Assembly (NCBI RefSeq): GCF_946479755.1
Contig: NZ_CAMLHC010000012.1
Location: forward strand, 62,001-126,000
Length of the DNA: 64,000 nt
Source: an uncultured Chitinophaga sp.
GTDB taxonomy: Bacteria; Bacteroidota; Bacteroidia; Chitinophagales; Chitinophagaceae
Reading direction: 5' to 3'
Positions 7,590 through 15,843 of the stretch are shown piece by piece. The position numbers were made by a program, and so were the translations under genes. Each line of letters starts with the position of its first letter. Within the stretch, counting starts at the first letter, position 1. Below the pieces are notes generated by a model, which was given only the letters and a program-made list of their open reading frames with translations, did no database searches and was not told where the DNA came from.

Positions 7590-8963
7590 ATGAATGCACT
7601 AATTTCTACTGCTTTATCGGGCGTTTTTCTGATGTTTGTCGGTTTATTTGTACGCAATAAGCAGCATATTAAATTTTTCGCCATCGCGGCCATCATCATA
7701 TCATTTATTGCCAACCTGGCACTGTACCCTACCGTGCAGCTGGGCGGCTATATCCAGTTTGGTATGATTGAAGTATCAAAGTTCAGTGTGTTGTTTAATG
7801 CAGTGGCTTTAGGTGCAACCCTGATATATTTCCTGTTATCGGGGAGTGAGTTTGAAAAAGTAGGTGAGCATGTGGGAGATTACTTTGCCCTGATCTTCTT
7901 TATACTGGCGGGTGTCTCGCTGGCCTCGTCCTTCAGCAACCTGCTGATGTTGTTCCTGGCGATTGAGATCATGTCTATCCCGCAGTACGTACTGGCAGGC
8001 GCCGACCGTAAAAGCCTGAAAAGCAATGAGGCGTCGCTGAAGTACTTCCTGATGGGGTCTTTCTCTACCGGTATCCTGCTGATGGGCATCGCCCTGATTT
8101 ACGGTGCGGCCGGTACTTTTAACATTGCCGAGCTGGGACTGGGTGCAGATCCGGTACATCCCCTGGCGCTGTGCGGTATTATCCTGATGGCTTTTGCCCT
8201 CGCTTTCAAAGTGTCTGCAGTACCGTTTCACTTTTGGACGCCTGACGTATATGACGGTTCTCCTACCGTATTTACTTCCTTCATGGCTACCGTGGTAAAA
8301 GCCGGCGGGTTTGTCGCTTTCCTGCGTATGTTCCATGTGGCGTTCGCCGGTGGCGCTATCAGCCATCACTGGACGCTGATCCTGTCTATCATCACCGCTG
8401 CCACCCTTATCCTGGGTAACTTCAGCGCGGTGTTCCAGCAGAGCGTAAAACGGATGCTGGCCTATTCCAGTATTGCGCAGGCAGGCTTTATGCTGTTTGC
8501 CGTGATTGCGATCAACCAGTTTGCCACCCAGGGTATTATCCTGTATGCAGCCGCCTATAGTCTCGCTACCATCGGTGTATTTGCCGTACTGCTGAAACTG
8601 AAGGACTACACTTTCGAAGGATTTAACGGCCTTGCCCGTAAGCAGCCGCTGCTGGCGCTGGCAACGACCATCTTCCTGTTCTCCCTGGCGGGTATCCCGG
8701 TAACAGCGGGCTTCTTTGCCAAATACTTCGTACTGTCTGCCGCTATCCAGCAGGGTCATCTCCTGTGGCTGGTGATCGTCGGTGTACTGTGCGCCGCGAT
8801 CAGCGTATACTACTATTTCCGCGTGATCATGGCGATGTATTTCAAACAGGGCGATCCGGAAGTAGAACCGGTTTCCGGCGGTTTTAAATTCGCGCTCGTG
8901 CTGACTATTATCCTGGTACTGGCACTGGGCCTGTTCCCCAACCTGCTGATTGGTTGCCTGTAA
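7590..8963 (+). CDS. nuoN: NADH-quinone oxidoreductase subunit N
   Basis: NuoN is the third antiporter-like proton-pumping subunit and closes the nuo operon. The protein is 457 aa. Visible motifs are FLAIEIMSIPQYVLAG (about 120-135), FKVSAVPFHFWTPDVYDGSP (about 207-226) and FQQSVKRMLAYSSIAQAGFM (about 283-302). A strong terminator hairpin begins 27 bp after the stop codon, confirming this as the last gene of the operon. Confidence 0.97.
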   Translation: MNALISTALSGVFLMFVGLFVRNKQHIKFFAIAAIIISFIANLALYPTVQLGGYIQFGMIEVSKFSVLFNAVALGATLIYFLLSGSEFEKVGEHVGDYFALIFFILAGVSLASSFSNLLMLFLAIEIMSIPQYVLAGADRKSLKSNEASLKYFLMGSFSTGILLMGIALIYGAAGTFNIAELGLGADPVHPLALCGIILMAFALAFKVSAVPFHFWTPDVYDGSPTVFTSFMATVVKAGGFVAFLRMFHVAFAGGAISHHWTLILSIITAATLILGNFSAVFQQSVKRMLAYSSIAQAGFMLFAVIAINQFATQGIILYAAAYSLATIGVFAVLLKLKDYTFEGFNGLARKQPLLALATTIFLFSLAGIPVTAGFFAKYFVLSAAIQQGHLLWLVIVGVLCAAISVYYYFRVIMAMYFKQGDPEVEPVSGGFKFALVLTIILVLALGLFPNLLIGCL

Positions 8964-8990
8964 AATCGTTACAAGACAAATTTTTGCATA

Positions 8991-9030
8991 GACAAAGGAA
9001 ACGGTCACCCCGTTTCCTTTGTCATTTTTA
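8991..9030 (+). terminator. Intrinsic terminator of the nuo operon
   Basis: A perfect 14-bp stem (8991-9004 with 9010-9023, GACAAAGGAAACGG and its complement) with a 5-base loop is followed by ATTTTTA. It lies just after nuoN and before a separately promoted gene. Confidence 0.9.
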
Positions 9031-9079
9031 GCCCCCATGACCGCTCAAACGGCATAGTCCGCGTTCCCTCACTTTTTAT

Positions 9080-9110
9080 TTTGTGTCTGTCTGAACTTCC
9101 ATTAACTTTA
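9080..9110 (+). promoter_or_regulatory. Bacteroidota-type promoter, possibly leaderless
   Basis: TTTG at 9080-9083 is followed after exactly 19 bases by TAACTTTA at 9103-9110. This matches the Bacteroidota TTTG-N19-TAnnTTTG promoter with one mismatch. The -7 box ends only 4 bases before the ATG at 9115, so transcription would start at or very near the start codon. Confidence 0.6.
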
Positions 9111-9114
9111 GTAC

Positions 9115-10392
9115 ATGCGGTTTTTAGATATATTTTCCCTTGCTTATCGTTCCGTGAGTGGCAACAGGCTGCGCACCGGTCTCACTGTTTCTATTATTGC
9201 TGTGGGTATCACAGTACTGGTGGGCATTCTGACCGCCATCGACAGCATGAAAAACAGTATTTACTCCAGCTTTGCCAGTATGGGGGCCAACAGCTTTTCC
9301 CTGAGAAACCGCGATATGCAGGTGCATATCGGGAATGACGGTGACAAGGCCTCCAAGGGAAATAAAAACGTCAAAAAGGTCAGAAAATCTATCAGCAATA
9401 AAACGATTTCTTACCAGGAGGCGGTGCAGTTTAAAGACAGGTACCATTTCCCTGCCACGGTGAGTATTAACTTCAGGGCCTCCGGCATCGCCACGGTATA
9501 TAAAGACGACAAGAAGACAAACCCCAACGTGACTGTTATCGGGGGCGACGAGAACTATCTTGATATCTCCAGCTATACCATCCGCGACGGCCGCAATTTT
9601 AACGCTCTGGACGTGTCGTCCGGGCGTAACGTGGCCATCCTCGGAAAAGACGTGGCAGAGAAGCTGTTTGGCCGCAAAATGAAGAATGTGGTGAATAACA
9701 CCATCCGTGTGGGAGATGTGCGTTACCGCGTGATCGGCGTGCTGGAAAGCAAAGGCAGCAGCAACCTGATGAGTGCGGACAACGTGGTGATTACCACGGT
9801 CAACAATACACGAAGAATTTTCAACCGGCCCAACGCTTCCTACCAGATAGGCGTGTCCGTGAAAGATATTAAGCAGATGGAAGCCGCACAGGGCGAGGCC
9901 ATTGGCACCTTCCGGGTAGTACGGCAGCTGGCGCTGAATGATGAAGATAACTTTACCCTCAGTAAGAGCGACAGTATCGCAGAGATGCTGTTCCAAAGTT
10001 TGGGAACGGTGAACCTGTTTGCTGTAGCCATTGCCGCGATCACACTTTTCGGTTCCGCTATCGGGCTGATGAACATTATGCTGGTGTCGGTGGCGGAAAG
10101 GACCCGTGAAATAGGCGTTACCAAAGCTTTGGGCGCTACCAGTAAAACCATCCGCAAACAATTCCTCTACGAAGCCATCATCATCAGCACCATGGGCGGC
10201 CTCTTCGGTGCCCTGGCAGGCATGCTGCTGGGCAATATCGTGTCCATATTACTGAAATCTTCTTTTGTAGTGCCCTGGGCGTGGATCCTGGTCGGCGTTG
10301 CCCTCTGTGCCGCCGTAGGACTGGTTTCCGGTATCTATCCCGCCTACAAGGCCTCTAAACTGGACCCTATCATCGCTTTGCGTTACGAGTAG
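9115..10392 (+). CDS. ABC transporter permease, MacB/FtsX-like
   Basis: This 425-aa inner-membrane permease has the MacB layout: one N-terminal membrane helix (about 17-43, TGLTVSIIAVGITVLVG), a periplasmic MacB_PCD-type domain (about 45-275), then three C-terminal helices of the FtsX domain (about 295-415). The FtsX coupling motif is plain in SVAERTREIGVTKALGAT (about 325-342), and the C-terminus GIYPAYKASKLDPIIALRYE is typical. The family usually works with a separate LolD/MacB-type ATPase in lipoprotein, peptide or drug export. No ATPase gene is next to it here, so the partner must lie elsewhere. A basic insert (KGNKNVKKVRKSISNK, about 81-96) lies in the periplasmic domain. The ATG at 9115 is only 4 bases from a promoter -7 box. 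Substrate unknown. Confidence 0.9.
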   Translation: MRFLDIFSLAYRSVSGNRLRTGLTVSIIAVGITVLVGILTAIDSMKNSIYSSFASMGANSFSLRNRDMQVHIGNDGDKASKGNKNVKKVRKSISNKTISYQEAVQFKDRYHFPATVSINFRASGIATVYKDDKKTNPNVTVIGGDENYLDISSYTIRDGRNFNALDVSSGRNVAILGKDVAEKLFGRKMKNVVNNTIRVGDVRYRVIGVLESKGSSNLMSADNVVITTVNNTRRIFNRPNASYQIGVSVKDIKQMEAAQGEAIGTFRVVRQLALNDEDNFTLSKSDSIAEMLFQSLGTVNLFAVAIAAITLFGSAIGLMNIMLVSVAERTREIGVTKALGATSKTIRKQFLYEAIIISTMGGLFGALAGMLLGNIVSILLKSSFVVPWAWILVGVALCAAVGLVSGIYPAYKASKLDPIIALRYE

Positions 10393-10441
10393 AATTCCCG
10401 GAATCAATTTGTTATCTTGTTCTTTCCAAAAGAAAGAGCAT

Positions 10442-11755
10442 ATGCCTTTATTGATCGTTATTGCTGCTATTCTCCTATTGGTAGTACTGGTTACCTGGTG
10501 TAAGATAAATACCTTCCTGTCTTTCCTGATTGTTTCCCTGCTGATGGGGCTCGCCCTGCGCATGGACATAGGAGCCATTACCCAATCCATACAGACCGGT
10601 ATCGGTAAAACTTTAGGATCGCTGATCGTGGTCATTGTTTTTGGCGCCATGTTGGGTAAACTGGTAGCTGAAAGCGGTGCTGCGCAACGGATCGCCGGTG
10701 GACTGATGCGTTTGTTAGGTCCCCGTTACATCCAGTGGTCGCTGATGCTGACCGGCTTTATTGTGGGGATACCGCTGTTTTACAACATCGGGTTTGTATT
10801 GATGGTGCCACTGATCTTTACCGTGGCGGCGCAAACCCGTCTGCCGACGGTGTATTTGGGCATTCCTATGCTGGCAGCGCTGTCCGTTACCCATGGCTAC
10901 CTGCCACCACATCCTTCGCCTACCGCACTGGTACAGCAGTTTCATGCCAGCATGGGCCTTACGCTGCTCTATGGTATTTTGCTGGCGATACCGGCCATTA
11001 TACTGGCCGGACCGGTGTTTTCCCGGTACCTGAAGCGGTATACCAGTGAACCGGGGAAGATGTTTGTGGCACCGCCCCTGCCGGAAGCGGAGTTGCCGGG
11101 TATGTTCGCGAGCCTGCTGGCCGCCATGTTGCCGGTGTTGTTGCTGGCGGTGACTGCCCTGCTGAAGTTATGGCTACCTGCAGGGGAACTGCCGTATAAG
11201 ATCGTCACCTGGCTGGGAGACCCGCTGATCGTGATGCTGCTGGCAGTATTAAATGGGATATACCTGCTGGGTACCCGCCGGGGCATGCCTTCCAAAAAAA
11301 TGTTAAGCCTGATGGACGATGCAGTGAAAGACGTGGCCGTGATCATCCTGATCATTGGCGGTTCCGGCGCGCTCACACAGCTGCTGCACGACAGTAAGGT
11401 GAGTGACTATATTGCTGAGACGCTTCGGAACATGCACATGCATCCGTTGTTATTGGCGTGGGGCATTGCGGCGATCATCCGCGTTTGTATCGGATCAGCT
11501 ACAGTAGCGGGGTTAACGACAGCGGGCATCGTAGCGCCGCTGATCGCCAGTTCGGGCGTAAACCCCAACCTGATGGTGCTGGCCACCGGCGCCGGCAGCC
11601 TGATGTTTTCACATGTCAACGATGCCGGATTCTGGATGTTCAAGGAATACTTTAACTTGTCTGTGAAAGATACGATCAAAACATGGTCAGTAATGGAAAC
11701 CATCGTTTCGGTAACAGGACTTATCGGTAGTTTATTGCTGAGCATGATTGTTTAA
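10442..11755 (+). CDS. GntP/DsdX family permease
   Basis: This 437-aa inner-membrane transporter is of the GntP family, whose characterised members are proton symporters for gluconate and related acids and, in DsdX, for D-serine. The start is placed at the ATG at 10442 (MPLLIVIAAILLLVV); an upstream in-frame start is less likely. About 12 membrane segments can be traced. Family stretches include KTLGSLIVVIVFGAMLGKL, THGYLPPHPSPTAL and GSLMFSHVNDAGFWMFKEYF near the C-terminus. The next two genes follow after 19 and 11 bp: a RidA-like protein and a D-amino-acid PLP enzyme. From that context the likely substrate is D-serine or another D-hydroxy amino acid rather than gluconate (inference). Confidence 0.88.
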   Translation: MPLLIVIAAILLLVVLVTWCKINTFLSFLIVSLLMGLALRMDIGAITQSIQTGIGKTLGSLIVVIVFGAMLGKLVAESGAAQRIAGGLMRLLGPRYIQWSLMLTGFIVGIPLFYNIGFVLMVPLIFTVAAQTRLPTVYLGIPMLAALSVTHGYLPPHPSPTALVQQFHASMGLTLLYGILLAIPAIILAGPVFSRYLKRYTSEPGKMFVAPPLPEAELPGMFASLLAAMLPVLLLAVTALLKLWLPAGELPYKIVTWLGDPLIVMLLAVLNGIYLLGTRRGMPSKKMLSLMDDAVKDVAVIILIIGGSGALTQLLHDSKVSDYIAETLRNMHMHPLLLAWGIAAIIRVCIGSATVAGLTTAGIVAPLIASSGVNPNLMVLATGAGSLMFSHVNDAGFWMFKEYFNLSVKDTIKTWSVMETIVSVTGLIGSLLLSMIV

Positions 11756-11774
11756 CGTAAACCAATAAACGAAA

Positions 11775-12236
11775 ATGACACCGACGGAGAACTTCAAGGC
11801 TCTGGGCCTCACGTTGCCACCGGCGCCCGCGCCGCTGGGCGTTTACAAGCCATTGCTGATTGACGGGAAACATGTGTACGTTTCGGGACATGGTACCGTA
11901 CAGGACGACGGCAGCCTGATCATGGGCCGTATCGGCAAAGACCTGACACCGGAGGAAGGCAAGCTGGCTGCCCGCCAGGTGGGACTGGCCATCCTGTCGA
12001 CCCTCGTAACCAACCTGGGCAGCCTGGATAAGATCAAAAGGGTCATCAAAGTACTGGGAATGGTCAACTGCGTACCGGAGTTTGAGCGGCACCCCTATAT
12101 CATCAACGGCTGCAGCGAATTGTTTGCAGCGGTATGGGGACAGGAGAACGGGGTCGGCGTACGCAGCGCCGTTGGTTTTGGCTCGCTGCCGGATAATATC
12201 CCGGTAGAAATAGAAGCATTGTTCGAACTGCATTAA
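11775..12236 (+). CDS. RidA family protein (enamine/imine deaminase-like)
   Basis: This 153-aa cytoplasmic protein is of the YjgF/YER057c/UK114 (RidA) family. Characterised RidA proteins hydrolyse reactive enamine/imine intermediates such as 2-aminoacrylate, released by PLP serine/threonine dehydratases. Visible family stretches are HVYVSGHGTVQDDG (about 34-47), RVIKVLGMVNCVPEF (about 96-110) and GVRSAVGFGSLPDNIPVEIE (about 134-153), whose Arg matches the substrate-carboxylate-binding arginine of active RidA. It lies between a permease and a D-amino-acid PLP enzyme, just where a 2-aminoacrylate scavenger would be useful. Confidence 0.88.
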   Translation: MTPTENFKALGLTLPPAPAPLGVYKPLLIDGKHVYVSGHGTVQDDGSLIMGRIGKDLTPEEGKLAARQVGLAILSTLVTNLGSLDKIKRVIKVLGMVNCVPEFERHPYIINGCSELFAAVWGQENGVGVRSAVGFGSLPDNIPVEIEALFELH

Positions 12237-12247
12237 TGATATAACCT

Positions 12248-13348
12248 ATGGAATGGTATCAACTCAAAACACCGGAACAGGTGGATTCTCCGGCGCTGCT
12301 GGTGTATAAAGACAGGATCAGGGAAAATATTGATCTGTTAAAAACCATGATCGATGATGTACAACGGTTACGCCCACACGTAAAAACAAACAAGATAGCG
12401 GAAGTGGTGCAAATGATGCAGGCGGCCGGTATACAGAAATATAAGTGCGCCACCATCGCGGAAGCCGAAATGCTGGGCATGGTAAAAGCCAAAGACGTAT
12501 TGCTGGCTTATCAGCCGGTAGGACCTAAAGCGGCGCGTCTGCTGGAACTGGTGCGGCAATATCCTGAAACTGATTTTGCCTGCCTGGCAGATAATAAAAC
12601 TGCCGCTGAAGCGATCAGCAGCCTGTTTGCCGCCGCCGGAAAAAAACTGCGGGTATACCTCGATCTGAACGTAGGCATGAACCGTACCGGCATTAAGCCC
12701 GAAGGGGCGCTGGATTTGTATCAGCACCTGCATACGCTGCCGGGCATACAACCGGTAGGCATACACGTTTATGACGGGCATCTGCATGACACGGACATGG
12801 CTACACGAAAAAAACGTTGTGACGAGGCGTATGGACCGGTGCCGGTACTACAGCATGCTATCGTGGCCTGCGGGCTGCCTGAGCCGGTGATCGTGGCCGG
12901 TGGTTCTCCCACCTTCCCCATACACGCGGCAAGACCGGTGATAGAATGCAGTCCGGGTACTTTCGTTTTCTGGGACTGGGGCTATGGCAGAAATCTGCCG
13001 GAACAACCCTTTCAATGGGCGGCGCTGGTGCTGTCAAGGGTCGTTTCTGTTATTGACGGCCAGCTGCTGTGCCTCGACCTGGGACATAAATCCGTGGCGG
13101 CCGAAAGCCCGCAGCCAAGAGTGCATTTCATCAATGCGCCGGAGGCGCAACCGGTATCCCAGAGCGAAGAACACCTGGTGCTGAAAGTGGCCGATACGGC
13201 CGCTTACCCTGTAGGTACGGAATTCTACGGCGTGCCGTTGCATATTTGCCCTACAGTGGCATTGTATGAACGTGCTTATGTAGTGGAAGATCACGTGTGT
13301 ACGGGTACCTGGAAAGTGATCGCCAGGGACAGGACTATTGCTCATTGA
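12248..13348 (+). CDS. D-threonine aldolase/D-serine dehydratase-like PLP enzyme
   Basis: This 366-aa fold-type III PLP enzyme has an alanine-racemase-like N-terminal barrel and a D-serine dehydratase-like C-terminal domain. The PLP lysine is expected in LRPHVKTNKIAEV (about 41-53). DLNVGMNRTGI and IHVYDGHLHD line the barrel. The C-terminal GVPLHICPTVALYE (about 327-340) carries the His and Cys that bind the metal in this family. Known members are D-threonine aldolase (glycine plus acetaldehyde) and eukaryotic-type D-serine dehydratase (pyruvate plus ammonia); sequence alone does not separate them. The RidA neighbour favours a dehydratase step. It is the last gene of a three-gene unit closed by a terminator. 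Confidence 0.88.
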   Translation: MEWYQLKTPEQVDSPALLVYKDRIRENIDLLKTMIDDVQRLRPHVKTNKIAEVVQMMQAAGIQKYKCATIAEAEMLGMVKAKDVLLAYQPVGPKAARLLELVRQYPETDFACLADNKTAAEAISSLFAAAGKKLRVYLDLNVGMNRTGIKPEGALDLYQHLHTLPGIQPVGIHVYDGHLHDTDMATRKKRCDEAYGPVPVLQHAIVACGLPEPVIVAGGSPTFPIHAARPVIECSPGTFVFWDWGYGRNLPEQPFQWAALVLSRVVSVIDGQLLCLDLGHKSVAAESPQPRVHFINAPEAQPVSQSEEHLVLKVADTAAYPVGTEFYGVPLHICPTVALYERAYVVEDHVCTGTWKVIARDRTIAH

Positions 13349-13364
13349 TATCAGGAGAGACAAT

Positions 13365-13402
13365 AAAAAAGTCCGTCAATAGTGAATTGACGGACTTTTT
13401 TT
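13365..13402. terminator. Bidirectional terminator
   Basis: A perfect stem, 13365-13380 paired with 13386-13401 around a 5-base loop, has A-runs and T-runs on both sides. It lies between the convergent PLP-enzyme gene and the GH20 gene and can end transcription from both directions. Confidence 0.92.
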
Positions 13403-13415
13403 ATTACTGAAAATA

Positions 13416-15764
13416 TCACGGATGTTGTATCACTTTCAGATTGTCGATTTCTCCTTTGAATGCATTCACACTGTCACCGATCGTTTGTAAAGGAAATACA
13501 AGCGTCTGAATGATCGCATTCTTGCTTTTCGTACCGGGGAACGACCGCATGGCGCCTTCCAGTTTTTCTGCCAACCGGCCGTTGATAAACAGGGAAGTCC
13601 CTTTGTTATTCCCGTTGATCTTCACGTGTGTCATGCTGCCGGTGGCGAACTTGTGGTTGAACTGGTAATGATAGCCTTCGCGGGAGAATGCTATTTTACC
13701 ATCCTGATAAGTCACCGCCGCATGTGGAGATGAAAAGAGCACTGCTCCCGGTTTGTTGTCTGCAGCTGGTTTAATATCGAATTCAATGCTGTAAGGATAG
13801 CCCACTTCAGTCAACGGCGTCTTCAGATAGCTGTTTCCGCCCTGTAGTACCAGCGTTTTTCCGCGGGAGATGCTTACCTGGTGTTGCCGGAGCGCCGCCC
13901 TGTTATTACCACTGATATCATTGATCCTGTTGTCGGAGAAGTCATATTGCAGGGCAACGGAATCACGGCTGGTAATTTTAGCCCGCATATTGAGCCCCGG
14001 GCCTTCTCCGATCAACCGGCTATGTGCGGCAAACTGTTGATAGTTGCTTTGTGAGGTATGACCGTTCCACATTTTTTCTGCCAGCACCTGCATGGCGGGG
14101 AATACACGGTCGTGCACATCCTGTACGGTGATACCATTTCCCGGATGATCGTTCCATACGGCGAAGGCGCCGCCTTTTATCTGCGGATGGCCCATCGGGA
14201 ATATAGCATCTCCGATCATATTAGGTTCCCATTGCTGATAAATTTTTGCGACGTTGAGATAGTCGTAATAATACCCCGCAGCCGGAACGATATACAACCA
14301 TCCGTCGGGTGTGCTGATGAGATCATATCCCTGGCGCATCATGTCTGCCGGATCGGCATAGCCGTTATACCAGGCGTTCATGGTAACACCGGCTGATTTT
14401 ACAGGGGTGGTACCCTGTGCATGGGTAAGGGAGCCCCACATCCGCACTTTTTTACCGAAGCTTTCTACATAACGGATGTAATGGTCTGTAAACGCCCTGA
14501 ATTTCTCCGCTTCTTTTTTTGAATACTCATCGGTGCCGATATGCACTTCATCGCCTTTAAACACCGGTTCCGGCCCTTGCAGGTATTCCCGGAAGACTTT
14601 ATCGATCATATCGTAGGAAGCACTGTCGAGATTGAGGTGGTCTCTTCCGTATAAGAGGCTGGCGGTTTGCGGAACGGCTTTCGTAAAAGCCAGCGAATGT
14701 GCCGGTACGTCGATCTCGGGGATAATTTTTACGGCGCAGCTGTCGGCGAGATCCTGCAAAGCGATGAAGGCTTTCTTGGAATAGCTGCCGTCTTTGGCGG
14801 TGAGCCCGGGGAAAGTATTGTTTTCCAGCCTGAAGGCGGAATAGGTGCTGTCCCAGTTGTGGCCGAAAAATTGTTCAAAACCGTTGTCGTTGAGATGCAC
14901 GTGGAAGTCATTCATCTTATAGTAGGCCATGAATTTTACATAGTGCCGGAGAAAATCCATGGAGAAGAATTTACGGCCTGCGTCCAGCACAAAACCACGA
15001 ACGGCATATTTGGGATAGTCGCGTGTAATGCCCTGCGGGATATGACGATGCTGCCGGTCCTGCTCCAGTATCTGCAGCAGGGTGCGGGTAGCCCAGAAAG
15101 CACCCTGTGCATGCGTAGCCTGGATACGGATACCCTCCGCAATTTCCAGTTGGTAACCTTCTTTTCCCAGTGACTGGTCTGCGGACTTTAAGCTGAAATA
15201 GATATCGCCTTTTCCGGGCTGCCCTGTACGGATATTGATCTGCCGGATGCCGGTCAACTGCTGCAGGTCTGTTTTAAAGACGGTCACGCCGGGCAGCAGC
15301 GCTGCGGCGTCCTGCGGATCTATCACCAGCGCCACGTTGCCGGGCAGGGTGTAGTTTCCTTTTCCGCCATACCATTCGCGCAGCGCAGGGATGACAAAAG
15401 GTGCCGGATTACCGGTATTGGCGGCATATTTTCCCGGCACGGTCACGGTGATATTCGGTACGTCCATGATGGCGCTGTCGCGGTGGCGTTGCAGCACAAA
15501 ATAAAGGCTGACCGGCACATTCACGAGCGGCGTGGAAATACGTCCCTGCTGGTCTATAACCGGCAAACGGTCAGTGCCCTTCAGCTGTAAAGAATAGCCG
15601 GCAGGCGCCGCAGGCAGGGGAAGCTGCCGCGTGGTGTTGCTGATGGCGGGAATTGTATTTACCGAAGCTGCTGCCCGGGCGAAAGTGGTGGAGTCTGCGA
15701 TATGCTGGGCCGTGGCAGTATGCCAAAGGAAGCCCGACAATACGGCGAGGCATTGATATTTCAT
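13416..15764 (-). CDS. Beta-N-acetylhexosaminidase, GH20 family
   Basis: This 782-aa secreted glycoside hydrolase would release terminal GlcNAc/GalNAc from chitin fragments or glycans. A signal peptide (about 1-19, ending TATA-Q) is followed by an Ig-like stretch (about 50-115), a GH20b domain (about 135-250) and the GH20 catalytic barrel (about 253-590). The catalytic Asp-Glu pair of substrate-assisted catalysis is in VHIGTDEYSKKEAEKF (D412-E413). Other GH20 stretches are RGFVLDAGRKF, NDFHVHLNDNG and PEIDVPAHS. The C-terminal 170 residues look like a LamG/concanavalin-type beta-sandwich (LFINGRLAEKLEG), probably sugar-binding. It is the last gene of the sigma-FecR-SusC-SusD series, and its substrate is presumably what SusC/SusD import. 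Confidence 0.93.
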   Translation of the reverse strand: MKYQCLAVLSGFLWHTATAQHIADSTTFARAAASVNTIPAISNTTRQLPLPAAPAGYSLQLKGTDRLPVIDQQGRISTPLVNVPVSLYFVLQRHRDSAIMDVPNITVTVPGKYAANTGNPAPFVIPALREWYGGKGNYTLPGNVALVIDPQDAAALLPGVTVFKTDLQQLTGIRQINIRTGQPGKGDIYFSLKSADQSLGKEGYQLEIAEGIRIQATHAQGAFWATRTLLQILEQDRQHRHIPQGITRDYPKYAVRGFVLDAGRKFFSMDFLRHYVKFMAYYKMNDFHVHLNDNGFEQFFGHNWDSTYSAFRLENNTFPGLTAKDGSYSKKAFIALQDLADSCAVKIIPEIDVPAHSLAFTKAVPQTASLLYGRDHLNLDSASYDMIDKVFREYLQGPEPVFKGDEVHIGTDEYSKKEAEKFRAFTDHYIRYVESFGKKVRMWGSLTHAQGTTPVKSAGVTMNAWYNGYADPADMMRQGYDLISTPDGWLYIVPAAGYYYDYLNVAKIYQQWEPNMIGDAIFPMGHPQIKGGAFAVWNDHPGNGITVQDVHDRVFPAMQVLAEKMWNGHTSQSNYQQFAAHSRLIGEGPGLNMRAKITSRDSVALQYDFSDNRINDISGNNRAALRQHQVSISRGKTLVLQGGNSYLKTPLTEVGYPYSIEFDIKPAADNKPGAVLFSSPHAAVTYQDGKIAFSREGYHYQFNHKFATGSMTHVKINGNNKGTSLFINGRLAEKLEGAMRSFPGTKSKNAIIQTLVFPLQTIGDSVNAFKGEIDNLKVIQHP

Positions 15765-15780
15765 TGTTCCTGTTATTTAT

Positions 15781-15811
15781 AAAGCCCTTCGCACACGGCA
15801 AAGGGCTTTTT
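15781..15811. other. Hairpin between the susD-like and GH20 genes
   Basis: AAAGCCCTT at 15781-15789 pairs with AAGGGCTTT at 15801-15809 around an 11-base loop. A T-run is present only in the plus direction; genes here run minus. In the minus direction it could act as a weak attenuator or an mRNA processing/stability element separating SusCD from GH20 expression. Confidence 0.4.
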
Positions 15812-15843
15812 GATAGCGTGAAGTTAATAAATCCGGGAGATGT

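Noticed and set aside
7836..9038. 400-aa frame antisense to nuoN
   Set aside because: Antisense to a clear complex I subunit; the Gln/His/Arg-rich product has no family features.
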